From Oscillospiraceae bacterium (lineage in GTDB: Bacteria > Bacillota > Clostridia > Oscillospirales > CAG-382): a DNA stretch of 64,000 bases. A program made the position numbers and the translations under genes. The stretch spans positions 1 through 64,000 of the forward strand of contig SVRF01000001.1 of the NCBI GenBank assembly GCA_015064945.1, given 5' to 3'. Every line of letters starts with the position of its first letter. Position 1 is the stretch's first letter. Below are positions 16,579 through 25,243 of the stretch, piece by piece. The notes under the pieces were generated by a model. It ran no database searches and was not told the origin of the DNA. It worked only from the letters and a program-made list of their open reading frames with translations.

Positions 16579-18117
16579 TTAAAATAATTCTTCAAACAAC
16601 GTGTTCTTTTGCACCTCTGCACCGGGTGCTTTTTCTATTTTCACCGTCATAGGACTGCGCATAACCTCTTGGGCACAAGCCATAAGTAGCTCCATCGCCT
16701 TGGGGGAGGAAAGCCTGTCCTCTGCTATATCGCTGTCTGGCGTAATGAACAGCGCTCCGTCTTTAAGCGCAAAGCCGGCTGTGGAGGCAAAGGCGTATAC
16801 CGTGCCGGCACCTCTTCTTGACAGCGCCTCCAAAAACTCGGCACGCTTGCTGAACGGGGTAGCCTTAGCTTCTGCAGGTGCCGCCTTCGGTATGGGTGTT
16901 TCTGTTGCTTTTGGCTTTTCAGCGGGGACAGCTTTGGGCTGTGCAGGTTTAACGGGTACGCCTGCTTCAAGGGCGGAAACCCTTGCACGTAAGGCATCTA
17001 TACCGCCGACCAGCAGGGGAGTGGAAAGTTTTATAACCGCCATCTCTGCCACAAGCTTTTTGTTCTGTGCGGAATAGCCAAGTCGGGACTGCGCTTCCGA
17101 GAGAACCTCAAAAAAATACAAAAGCTGTTCCTTGGTTACCCTTTTTGCCAAGCCCAAAAGCTCCTCAAACATAGACTTACTAAAGCAGAAAGAACTGCCA
17201 AGCTTGTTAAGCCCGATGCCGGGCAGACTTTGTATAACCATAAGGTCACGGGTCAAATAGTTAAGCTGCCCCACAAGAGTCGCCAAATCACGGGAGTTGC
17301 GATACAGCTTGTCAAGTATCCCCATTGCCTCGGAAACATTGCCTTCCGCCGCATAGCTGAGCAGGGAAACCACTTCTTCGTTGTTGGCTATACCAAGCTG
17401 TCTTTCAGTAGCGGAATACTCTATCTTACCTTCGCCGAGTGCGGCAGTACAAGACTCCAAAAGACTAAGCGCATCTCTCATCGCACCGTCGGAAAGCCTT
17501 GCGATAAGGTTTACGGACTCTTCGTCTATGTCAATCTTTTCTTCGTTACATACGTGCTTAACTCTGTCGCCTATGACCTCCGCATCAATACGCCTGAACT
17601 CAAAGCGCTGACAACGCGATATTATTGTGGAGGGTATCTTTTGCAACTCTGTGGTTGCAAGTACAAACATTACGTACTCGGGCGGTTCTTCCAAGGTTTT
17701 AAGCAGGGCGTTGTTTGCGCTGTCCGTAAGCATGTGAACCTCGTCCACAATATACACACGCTTTTTAAGGGTAGAAGGAGGATAAACCACCTCGTCCCTT
17801 ATGGCACGTATACTGTCAACACCGTTGTTGCTGGCTGCGTCTATTTCCAAAACATCGGTGGCGCTGCCGTTATCGATAGCCGTGCAGGAAGCGCATTTGC
17901 CGCAAGGACTGCCGTCTACGGGGTTTTCGCAGTTAACCGCCTTTGCAAGTATCTTTGCACAAGTGGTCTTGCCCGTACCGTGGGTGCCGCAGAACAGATA
18001 TGCGTGGGACACGGTAGAAGAAAGTACTTGGTTTTTAAGCACGGTTGTTATGTGTTCCTGTCCGCAAACCTCTTCAAAGGCCTTCGGACGCCATTTTCTG
18101 TATAAAGCCCTGTACAC
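16579..18117 (-). CDS. dnaX: DNA polymerase III gamma/tau subunit
   Basis: A 512-residue clamp-loader subunit. It shows Walker A GTHGTGKTTCAK, a zinc-binding module (CENPVDGSPCGKCASC), Walker B with IVDEVHML, sensor 1 (ATTELQKIPSTI) and the SRC motif (SRCQRFEF). A Pro/Ala/Lys linker near residues 400-430 leads to a short tau-like C-terminus. The open frame runs on to an ATG at 18171, but that extension would lie in the SRP RNA 3' end. A GTG at 18117 with GGAGG 7 bases upstream starts the conserved protein (YRALYRKWRPK). First gene of dnaX-ybaB-recR. Confidence 0.97.
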   Translation of the reverse strand: MYRALYRKWRPKAFEEVCGQEHITTVLKNQVLSSTVSHAYLFCGTHGTGKTTCAKILAKAVNCENPVDGSPCGKCASCTAIDNGSATDVLEIDAASNNGVDSIRAIRDEVVYPPSTLKKRVYIVDEVHMLTDSANNALLKTLEEPPEYVMFVLATTELQKIPSTIISRCQRFEFRRIDAEVIGDRVKHVCNEEKIDIDEESVNLIARLSDGAMRDALSLLESCTAALGEGKIEYSATERQLGIANNEEVVSLLSYAAEGNVSEAMGILDKLYRNSRDLATLVGQLNYLTRDLMVIQSLPGIGLNKLGSSFCFSKSMFEELLGLAKRVTKEQLLYFFEVLSEAQSRLGYSAQNKKLVAEMAVIKLSTPLLVGGIDALRARVSALEAGVPVKPAQPKAVPAEKPKATETPIPKAAPAEAKATPFSKRAEFLEALSRRGAGTVYAFASTAGFALKDGALFITPDSDIAEDRLSSPKAMELLMACAQEVMRSPMTVKIEKAPGAEVQKNTLFEELF

Positions 18118-18148
18118 GGCACAGCCTCCGTTCCGTAAAATCAAATAT

Positions 18149-18433
18149 ACAGAATATGACCATACGCCCACCGTCGAACCGAATGAACACGCGTTAATCT
18201 AACTCCGGCTTCAAAACAGGCAACCCCACGGCACATCGAAGATACCGCTTAATGCTGCTTGGTTCCCCACCTGACATGGTTCACGGCTTTCAATTGCGTA
18301 AGACCCATTCATCAACAGCCTTTGATAAATGCAGCCGCACCCACAAAGCCCTCAAAGTGGACATCACCCCTGCTATAGCGGATTGCAGGTACAAGGCACC
18401 GCTAACTCCCCGGATAGTATGGCCATATTCTGT
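18149..18433 (-). ncRNA. ffs: Signal recognition particle RNA, large bacterial type
   Basis: On the minus strand the conserved domain IV hairpin is clear (ATGTCAGGTGGGG, then AACCAAGCAGCATTAAG, around 18254-18283), with GG-GGAA-CC replacing the more usual CC-GGAA-GG, a compensatory change. Upstream is an Alu-type 5' domain (GGTGCCTTGTACCTGCAATCC). The ends were set by pairing: ACAGAATATGGCCATAC at the 5' end is complementary to GTATGGTCATATTCTGT at the 3' end with one G-U pair. About 285 nt, as in Bacillus-type 6S-like scRNA. It lies just upstream of dnaX, as in many Firmicutes, and fills the 465-base non-coding stretch together with two promoters. Confidence 0.92.
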
Positions 18434-18448
18434 ATATCTGTGGCAACC

Positions 18449-18477
18449 ATTATAACAGAAATATTTTTGTTTTGCAA
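18449..18477 (-). promoter_or_regulatory. Promoter of the SRP RNA
   Basis: On the minus strand, TTGCAA (18472-18477), 17 bp, TATAAT (18449-18454), placing the start a few bases before the paired 5' end of the RNA. Confidence 0.8.
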
Positions 18478-18500
18478 TAGTGTTTTTAAAATATTTTCGG

Positions 18501-18529
18501 TTGACAAAATAGTACAGTTAGGGTATAAT
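18501..18529 (+). promoter_or_regulatory. Consensus sigma-A promoter of the DUF2812-to-lysA operon
   Basis: A perfect TTGACA (18501-18506), 17 bp, TATAAT (18524-18529). It lies back to back with the SRP RNA promoter, with 23 bp between the two -35 boxes, and drives the plus-strand operon starting at 18583. Confidence 0.88.
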
Positions 18530-18582
18530 CGTATTTGGTATATAAACGGCAAAATGCATCTTAGCTTCGGAGGTATAAGGGT

Positions 18583-19344
18583 TTGAATAAATCAATAAAT
18601 GCAAGCGTTATCGGTTTGAAGGACGGCACTAAGTTGGAACTGCAAAGAAACGGTTACTACATAGTACGAAAGATGTTTCTTTCCGCCGTGGACGAGGAAA
18701 AATGGTTGAATTTTATGGCTTCTCAGGGCTATGAGTTTTGCAGCAGAAAGTTTAGTAAGTATGTTTTCAGCAAAAACAATACGGCAAATTTGTATTATTT
18801 TTCTGTTGGGTATTCCTTGGTTTCATCTTCAAAGGGAGAGTTGTGCGACCTGACCGCAAAAGAAGCGGAAGGACGCGCCGCAGACAGGTGCGAGCTTATA
18901 TGCACCTATGTCACAAAGGTGTATTATAAGACCGCAAGCACTGCCGCAAATGGGAAAACCCAAGTGTCCGATGCGCCTGTTGAGGATGCGGCTTCCAAGC
19001 GTCGCCACGTGAGGAACCGTTTTGCCTTCAATTTGGGTATGTTTATTTTCTCTTTAAGCCTGCTTTGCTATAACCTTATGTATTGGGTGCGCTTTAACGC
19101 TACAAATTCTTTTGTAAAGTTTACTAACGGTATGCTTAACGATTATCAGGAAAAAGAGCATTCCCTTTGGGATATTGTTCCCGATTTAAGAAGCTGGTTC
19201 GGTGACTATCCCTGCGTTCCGCACATATCCTTTTTCCTTTGTCTTACCGTTGTGTTTCTGCCTTTTGTTGTGTTTTATTTTGACCAATATCTGTATACAA
19301 AGAGCTTTGAAAAAAGCCTTACTAAAAGATGGACAGGCAGATAG
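18583..19344 (+). CDS. DUF2812-like membrane protein
   Basis: A 253-residue protein. Residues about 25-75 resemble DUF2812 (FLSAVDEEKWLNFMASQGYEFCSRKFSKYVF), a cytosolic domain common in Firmicutes and often linked to PadR regulators. Two membrane segments follow (about 148-168 and 208-232), with a 40-residue loop between. Function is unknown. It is read from a TTG start with a GGAGG site and is the first gene after a consensus promoter. Its 3' end overlaps mnmA by 16 bases, so it is likely expressed with the housekeeping genes downstream. No PadR gene is adjacent. Confidence 0.7.
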   Translation: MNKSINASVIGLKDGTKLELQRNGYYIVRKMFLSAVDEEKWLNFMASQGYEFCSRKFSKYVFSKNNTANLYYFSVGYSLVSSSKGELCDLTAKEAEGRAADRCELICTYVTKVYYKTASTAANGKTQVSDAPVEDAASKRRHVRNRFAFNLGMFIFSLSLLCYNLMYWVRFNATNSFVKFTNGMLNDYQEKEHSLWDIVPDLRSWFGDYPCVPHISFFLCLTVVFLPFVVFYFDQYLYTKSFEKSLTKRWTGR

Positions 19345-20351
19345 TTTTAGGGCTTTCGGGCGGGATGGACAGCGCCTATGCGGCGATACAGCTTTTAAAT
19401 GCCGGTTATGACGTTACCGCAGTTTATGCTTTGATGCATGACAGCTGTGACGGCACTGAGGAGGCAAGGACGCTTGCACAGGCACTGAATATTAAGTTTA
19501 TAACCGTCGATAAGCGTGAAAGTTTTGAGGAAAGTGTGATCCTTCCTTTTGTCAGCGATTACGTAAGCGGTCGCACTCCCAACCCTTGCGTCAGGTGTAA
19601 TCCTATCGTAAAGTTTAAAGCTTTGCTTGAGGTTGCGGACCGTCTTGGTATTGAGAAAATCGCTACGGGTCATTATGCCAAACCTTGCTTGTATAACGGA
19701 CGTTACTGCTTTGCTCCTTCCGCAGATAAAAGTAAGGACCAGTGTTATTTTCTCTACGGCTTAGGGCAGGAGGCGATTCGCCGTGTGCTTATGCCCTTGG
19801 CAGATGTTTTAAAAAGCGATATTAAAGAATATTTTGCAAATAATAACGGCTATAACTTTAAAGGCGGTGAAAGTACCGATATATGCTTTGCTGCCGAGGG
19901 GTACCGTAACATTATTGCCAGCCATGCCGCGCTACCGCCGGAGGGTGATTTTGTGGATTTGGAAGGGCGTGTGCTGGGAAGGCATAAAGGTTTACATAAT
20001 TATACCGTCGGGCAAAGAAAGGGCTTGGGGATTGCCTTGGGCAAGCCCGCCTTTGTGAAAGCTTTGGATGCGCAAAATAACAGGGTTGTTCTTTCTTTTG
20101 CAGAGGATTTCATTTCCGCAACATTTAGGGTTAAGGATATTAACTGTATGGCTGTCCCCACGGTAAATGTCGGCGACAGATTTGATGTAAAGGTTAGATA
20201 TAGGGCGGTTGCTGTAAAATGCACGGTTGCAGATATCACAGACGGCGTCTTTACCGTAAGCTTTGACACAGCGCAGAAGCCGCCGGCTACGGGCCAGTCT
20301 GCGGTGTTCTATATAGATGACCTGGTGGCATTCGGTGGAATAATTTGTTAG
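19329..20351 (+). CDS. mnmA: tRNA 2-thiouridine synthase MnmA
   Basis: A 340-residue MnmA, a little shorter than most. It has the PP-loop ATP site (LSGGMDSAYAA), the first catalytic Cys in NPCVRCN, and the second in STDICFA, which form the persulfide/disulfide pair. It puts sulfur on U34 of tRNAs for Lys, Glu and Gln, needed for accurate decoding. The usual SGGVDS is SGGMDS here. The start overlaps the upstream gene by 16 bases, suggesting translational coupling. No cysteine desulfurase gene is adjacent. Confidence 0.93.
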   Translation: MDRQIVLGLSGGMDSAYAAIQLLNAGYDVTAVYALMHDSCDGTEEARTLAQALNIKFITVDKRESFEESVILPFVSDYVSGRTPNPCVRCNPIVKFKALLEVADRLGIEKIATGHYAKPCLYNGRYCFAPSADKSKDQCYFLYGLGQEAIRRVLMPLADVLKSDIKEYFANNNGYNFKGGESTDICFAAEGYRNIIASHAALPPEGDFVDLEGRVLGRHKGLHNYTVGQRKGLGIALGKPAFVKALDAQNNRVVLSFAEDFISATFRVKDINCMAVPTVNVGDRFDVKVRYRAVAVKCTVADITDGVFTVSFDTAQKPPATGQSAVFYIDDLVAFGGIIC

Positions 20352-20369
20352 TATTGGAGGGCGTTTTGT

Positions 20370-21299
20370 ATGGAAGAATACAAGGTTGCGCTTAAGGCTT
20401 TAGTTGATGAGTTTTCTCTTGAGGGCGTGTTTGTGCCCGACAATATAGATGATATTTACGTTGTGCGTTCCGACGTAAGCCGCCCCGGTCTGCCCCTTTG
20501 CGGCTTCTTTGAATTTTTCGAGGGCGGACGTATCCAAATAATGGGTAAGATGGAGCTTAGCTATTTGTTCGGTTTATCCGATGAGGAGCGCAAGAAGTCC
20601 ATAACGGCTTTTTTGTCCCGAAATGTTGTATGTGTTGTTGTTACAACGGGGCTTGATATACCCGAGGAAATGATAGACTATTTCAAGCAGTACAACACTC
20701 CTTTATTCAGAACCGCATCCAATACTTCTGACTTTATGGCGGCGCTTATTGCATCACTTAACATCCATTTGGCAGAGCGTGTTTCTTTACATGGCGTGCT
20801 TGTGGAGGTTTACGGTGAAGGTGTGCTGTTACTTGGAGACAGCGGCATGGGTAAAAGCGAAACGGCTATAGAGCTTGTAAAGCGCGGCCACCGTCTTATT
20901 GCGGATGATTCCGTTGATATTAAGAGAGTTTCTGCAAAGACTCTTGTGGGCTCTGCGCCGGAGCTTATACGTCATTATGTGGAAATGCGTGGCATAGGTA
21001 TAGTTGATATACGACGCATTTTCGGTATGGGTTCAGTAAAGCTCAGCGAAAAGATAGACCTTATTATAAACATAGAAAATTGGGTCGAGGGCAAGATGTA
21101 CGAGCGTTTCGGTTTGGATGATGAGTACACGGATATATTGGGTATAAAGATACCTTCCATAACCGTGCCTGTTACCCCGGGTCGTAATTTGGCGGTAATA
21201 ATAGAGATAGCCGCAATGAACCACAGACAAAAGAAGATGGGCTATAACACGGCTGAAGAGTTTAATAAAAAGCTTATGAATATGTACGGAGAGGATTAG
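20370..21299 (+). CDS. hprK: HPr kinase/phosphorylase
   Basis: A 309-residue HprK/P. The N-terminal domain is followed by a catalytic domain with the P-loop GDSGMGKSE, the family signature EMRGIGIVDI and a C-terminal helix. It phosphorylates HPr on Ser46 in sugar-rich cells and removes that phosphate when energy is low, thereby steering CcpA-dependent catabolite repression. It is four bases ahead of a glucokinase gene, so glucose phosphorylation and carbon-state sensing are expressed together. GGAGGGC ribosome site. Confidence 0.97.
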   Translation: MEEYKVALKALVDEFSLEGVFVPDNIDDIYVVRSDVSRPGLPLCGFFEFFEGGRIQIMGKMELSYLFGLSDEERKKSITAFLSRNVVCVVVTTGLDIPEEMIDYFKQYNTPLFRTASNTSDFMAALIASLNIHLAERVSLHGVLVEVYGEGVLLLGDSGMGKSETAIELVKRGHRLIADDSVDIKRVSAKTLVGSAPELIRHYVEMRGIGIVDIRRIFGMGSVKLSEKIDLIINIENWVEGKMYERFGLDDEYTDILGIKIPSITVPVTPGRNLAVIIEIAAMNHRQKKMGYNTAEEFNKKLMNMYGED

Positions 21300-21303
21300 T
21301 TGT

Positions 21304-22260
21304 ATGTACACAATAGGTATAGATTTAGGCGGCACCAATATAAAGGCAGGTATTTGCGACGGGGAAGGTAAGCTTATTAAGAAAATGTCCTTGCCTACTA
21401 AGAAAGAGGACACTGCAGACAGCATAACCGATGCAATGGCAAAGCTTTGCTTTATGCTTTTGGAAGAAACGGGAGTTCAAGAAGAGGAGCTTGAATATGT
21501 AGGCATTGCTGCCCCCGGCACGGTGGATCTGGAAAAATGCGAAGTCGTTTTTTGCAACAACCTTCCTTTTTTGCATTACCCTTTGGAAGAGGAGTTTACC
21601 AAGAGGTTTCCTGCCAAGAAGCTGTATTTGGAAAATGATGCAAATGCAGCCGCATTGGGCGAGGTCGTATGCGGCGGAGCTAAGGGCGTTAAAAGTGCCG
21701 TTATCGTGACCTTGGGTACAGGTGTCGGCAGCGGTATAATCATAGACGGCAAGATTTATTCGGGCTTTAATTATGCAGGCGGCGAGATAGGCCATATAGT
21801 TATACAAATGAACGGCAGGGAATGTACCTGCGGCAGGAAGGGCTGTTTTGAGGCGTATTCCTCCGCTACGGGTCTTATAAAGACTACAAAAGAAGCAATG
21901 GATGTAAATCCTGAGTCTGCAATGTGGTCGGTTGCAGAGGAAAACGGAGGTAAGGTTAACGGTCAAACTGCGTTTATAGCTGCCGGCATGGGTGACGAGG
22001 CGGCTAAGCAGGTGGTTGCCGATTATATCGAATCTCTGTCCTGCGGTATAATCAACATAATAAATATCTTCCAGCCCGAGGTTGTGTGCATCGGCGGCGG
22101 TATTTCCAATGAGGGGGACAACCTCTTCAAGCCTCTTATGGAATATGTTGAAAAAGAACAGTATTCCAGATACTGTAGTAAGACAACCGATATTCGCATG
22201 GCGCTTTTGGGCAACGATGCAGGTATTATCGGTGCCGCAATGTTGGGTAGACAGCAGTAA
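21304..22260 (+). CDS. glcK: ROK-family glucokinase
   Basis: A 318-residue ROK kinase. Features are the ATP site IDLGGTNIKAG at the start, LENDANAAALGE with the catalytic Asp, and the zinc motif (CTCGRKGCFEAY). There is no DNA-binding domain, so it is an enzyme and not a ROK repressor. It likely phosphorylates free glucose brought in without the PTS. It sits directly after hprK and before lon in the plus-strand operon. Sugar specificity beyond glucose cannot be excluded. Confidence 0.93.
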   Translation: MYTIGIDLGGTNIKAGICDGEGKLIKKMSLPTKKEDTADSITDAMAKLCFMLLEETGVQEEELEYVGIAAPGTVDLEKCEVVFCNNLPFLHYPLEEEFTKRFPAKKLYLENDANAAALGEVVCGGAKGVKSAVIVTLGTGVGSGIIIDGKIYSGFNYAGGEIGHIVIQMNGRECTCGRKGCFEAYSSATGLIKTTKEAMDVNPESAMWSVAEENGGKVNGQTAFIAAGMGDEAAKQVVADYIESLSCGIINIINIFQPEVVCIGGGISNEGDNLFKPLMEYVEKEQYSRYCSKTTDIRMALLGNDAGIIGAAMLGRQQ

Positions 22261-22287
22261 TATTTTAAGGAGTTAACATTTTATATA

Positions 22288-24624
22288 ATGCAAAAGATGA
22301 CCGAGTATGTGGAAAAGCAGGTGTTACCGGCAATAGCTTTGCGTGGCATTGTGGTTTTTCCCAATATAGTAACAAGCTTTGAGCTTGCAAGAAAGCAGTC
22401 CATACGCGCCCTTAAGCGGGCGGAAAACGGGGACGGTAAGATCTTTCTTGTGGCTCAAACTGACCCTTCCGTACTTGACCCCGCAGTATCCGATTTGCAG
22501 ACGGTGGGCGTTGTTGCAAAGATCGAACGCAGTTTTAAACTTCCAAACGGCAACTATCAGGTAGTTGCAGAGGGCCTTTTCCGTGGTGAGCTTCAAGCCT
22601 TGGAGCTTAGCGACAACGGGCTTACAGCGTCTGTTTTTGTGCGTAAAGTTAATTATGAATCTTATGACGAGCTGGAACAGCTCAACGCAATAAAAGATGC
22701 GTGGGCGTCACTTACGGAATACCTTAAGTATACTCCCAACCAATCCCGTGAGGTGACGGAAGCGGCTCGCAACATAAACGATGCGGCATCGCTGGCAGAC
22801 TATTTGGCATCCTCTTTTCTTGTAAAAGCTGAAGACAGACAGGCTGTACTGGATATATATGAACCGGTTGAGCGTTTAAATAAGTTTACAGCGTTAATAC
22901 GAGCCGAGCTTGAGTATATGTATTTGGATACGGATATCCAAAACAAGGTGCGCATAAATCTTCAGCGCAGTCAAAGAGATGCGTATCTGCGCGAACAACT
23001 CAGGGTTATACATTCCGAGCTTGGGAGCGGAGAGGACGAGGAAAGCTTTACGGATGACGAGGATCTGACCGAGGAGATAAAAAAACGGCAGCTTCCCATA
23101 GAGGTCAGGGCAAAGCTGTTAAAAGAAGCGGCAAAGCTTAATAAAATGCCTTTCGGGTCTCAAGAAGCGGCAGTTATCCGAAATTACATAGAGATTTGTT
23201 TGGAATTGCCTTGGGAAAAGTATACCAACGACAGACTTGATGTAGAAAAGGCAAGCAAGATACTGGAAAAAGACCATGACGGTCTTAAAAAGGTTAAAGA
23301 ACGTATTCTTGAGTATATTGCGGTTAAAAAGCTTTCGCCTGAAATTTCAGGTCAAATACTATGTCTTGTAGGACCTCCCGGCGTTGGCAAAACCTCCATA
23401 GCACGCTCCATAGCCCGTGCCCTTAATAAGAAATATGTTCGTGTTGCTTTGGGCGGCGTAAGAGACGAGGCTGATATACGCGGACACCGCAAGACCTATG
23501 TGGGCTCAATGCCGGGCAGAATCGTTAACGGCTTGAAGCTTGCAGGCAGTTCTAATCCGGTTATGCTTTTGGACGAGATAGATAAGCTTACAAGGGACGC
23601 GCACGGCGACCCTGCATCTGCTTTGCTTGAGGTTTTGGACTCTGAGCAAAACAAAACTTTCCGTGACCACTTTTTGGAATTACCCCTCGATTTGTCACGT
23701 TGTATGTTTATAACTACGGCAAATACATTGGAAACTATTCCAAGCGCATTGCTTGACAGGCTTGAGGTTATACAAATGGATAGCTATTCGGAAAAAGAAA
23801 AGCTTTCCATTGCCCTTAACCATCTCATACCCAAACAGCTTAAGCAACACGGCTTGACAAAACGCAATCTCGGTTTTACCGAAGACGGCATAAAAATGCT
23901 TATTAATTCTTACACCAAAGAAGCAGGCGTAAGAAATCTTGAGCGTGAGATAGCCAATATTTGCCGCAAGGTGGCAAAGCTTGTTGTAAGCGGCGAAGTA
24001 AAGAGTTTTACTGCAGATGCCAAAGGAGTAAAACAGCTCCTCGGGGCAGAGCATTTTACACCCGACAAGATATATTCTACTAACGAAATAGGCGTTGTTA
24101 ACGGTTTGGCTTGGACCGCTGTCGGCGGTGAAATGCTTAGGATTGAGGCTTTGTCTATGGCAGGTAACGGTAAGCTGGAGCTTACGGGAAACTTAGGCGA
24201 CGTTATGAAAGAGTCTGCCAAGGCAGCAATAAGCTATATTCGTTCGCACAGCGATGTGTTCGGTGTTAACCCCAAGTTTACCGAAGAGAAAGATATACAC
24301 ATTCACGTGCCGGAGGGTGCAGTACCCAAGGACGGTCCCAGCGCAGGTATAAGTATTGCCTGTTCTGTGCTTTCCGCACTTACCGGTAGGGCAGTAAAGC
24401 AAAGCGTTGCTATGACGGGTGAGCTTACCCTTACGGGCAGGGTGCTTAAGATAGGCGGACTTAAGGAGAAGGCTATGGCGGCATATAAGGCAGGTGTCAG
24501 CACCGTCATCATCCCTGAGGAGAACTTGGCGGATGTTGAAGAGTTTGATGAGGAAATTAAAAACGCCTTAAGCTTTTTGCCTGTCAACAGCTTTTTACAG
24601 GTGGCTAAGTCCGCCCTTGAATAA
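22288..24624 (+). CDS. lon: Lon ATP-dependent protease
   Basis: A 778-residue LonA. It has an N-terminal substrate domain (LPAIALRGIVVFPN), an AAA+ domain with Walker A GPPGVGKTS and Walker B MLLDEIDK, and a C-terminal Ser-Lys protease domain (catalytic Ser in PKDGPSAG, Lys in IGGLKEKAMAA). It degrades misfolded and short-lived regulatory proteins in the cytosol. It is followed 12 bases later by engB, the common lon-engB pair. An AAGGAGT site lies about 14 bases before the ATG. Confidence 0.98.
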   Translation: MQKMTEYVEKQVLPAIALRGIVVFPNIVTSFELARKQSIRALKRAENGDGKIFLVAQTDPSVLDPAVSDLQTVGVVAKIERSFKLPNGNYQVVAEGLFRGELQALELSDNGLTASVFVRKVNYESYDELEQLNAIKDAWASLTEYLKYTPNQSREVTEAARNINDAASLADYLASSFLVKAEDRQAVLDIYEPVERLNKFTALIRAELEYMYLDTDIQNKVRINLQRSQRDAYLREQLRVIHSELGSGEDEESFTDDEDLTEEIKKRQLPIEVRAKLLKEAAKLNKMPFGSQEAAVIRNYIEICLELPWEKYTNDRLDVEKASKILEKDHDGLKKVKERILEYIAVKKLSPEISGQILCLVGPPGVGKTSIARSIARALNKKYVRVALGGVRDEADIRGHRKTYVGSMPGRIVNGLKLAGSSNPVMLLDEIDKLTRDAHGDPASALLEVLDSEQNKTFRDHFLELPLDLSRCMFITTANTLETIPSALLDRLEVIQMDSYSEKEKLSIALNHLIPKQLKQHGLTKRNLGFTEDGIKMLINSYTKEAGVRNLEREIANICRKVAKLVVSGEVKSFTADAKGVKQLLGAEHFTPDKIYSTNEIGVVNGLAWTAVGGEMLRIEALSMAGNGKLELTGNLGDVMKESAKAAISYIRSHSDVFGVNPKFTEEKDIHIHVPEGAVPKDGPSAGISIACSVLSALTGRAVKQSVAMTGELTLTGRVLKIGGLKEKAMAAYKAGVSTVIIPEENLADVEEFDEEIKNALSFLPVNSFLQVAKSALE

Positions 24625-24636
24625 AGAGGTGCTTTT

Positions 24637-25242
24637 ATGGAAATGAAATTCGGCGACCTGAATTTACACAATACAGAGCTTGTTTTAACTGCGGGTCTTG
24701 ATAAACAGCTTATAAAAGCGGGTCTTCCTCAGGTTGCGTTTTCAGGTAGGTCAAATGTGGGCAAAAGCTCGCTTATCAATTCGTTGCTCGGCAGAAAAAA
24801 GCTGGCACGTGTCAGTTCCGAGCCCGGTAAAACAATAACCGTTAATTATTACTGCATAGATAAAAAATTAAGCTTGGTGGACTTGCCGGGCTACGGTTTC
24901 GCAAGAAGGAGCAAAACCGATATCGCAAAGTGGTCTAAGCTTACTGCGGGATATTTCGAAGAGAACAGCTCCCTTAAGTTGGTTCTTCAGCTTATTGACA
25001 GCCGTGCAGGTATAACCGCCGACGACAGGCAAATGCTTGACTGGCTTTATCACTACGATATCCCCTATATGCTTGTAATTACAAAATGCGACAAGCTTAA
25101 TAAAACGGAGCTTACCAAGCAGGTCGATAAAATAATAAACGACCCCGCTGTTAAGCCTCAAACACAATGCGTGCTTTACTCATCTCTTAAAGGTTTGGGT
25201 AGGGAAGCGCTGATGAACAGTATTATAGAAAAGGTGATGTAA
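24637..25242 (+). CDS. engB: EngB (YsxC/YihA), ribosome-assembly GTPase
   Basis: A 201-residue GTPase of the TrmE-Era-EngA-EngB superfamily. It has G1 GRSNVGKSS, G3 DLPGYGFA and G4 ITKCD in order. It assists late assembly of the 50S subunit. In the lon-engB arrangement typical of Firmicutes, followed by lysA one base after its stop. Confidence 0.97.
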   Translation: MEMKFGDLNLHNTELVLTAGLDKQLIKAGLPQVAFSGRSNVGKSSLINSLLGRKKLARVSSEPGKTITVNYYCIDKKLSLVDLPGYGFARRSKTDIAKWSKLTAGYFEENSSLKLVLQLIDSRAGITADDRQMLDWLYHYDIPYMLVITKCDKLNKTELTKQVDKIINDPAVKPQTQCVLYSSLKGLGREALMNSIIEKVM

Positions 25243-25243
25243 T

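Noticed and set aside
18118-18171. Longer N-terminus for dnaX starting at 18171
   Set aside because: The extension overlaps the paired 3' end of the SRP RNA and the GGAGG site that serves the GTG at 18117.
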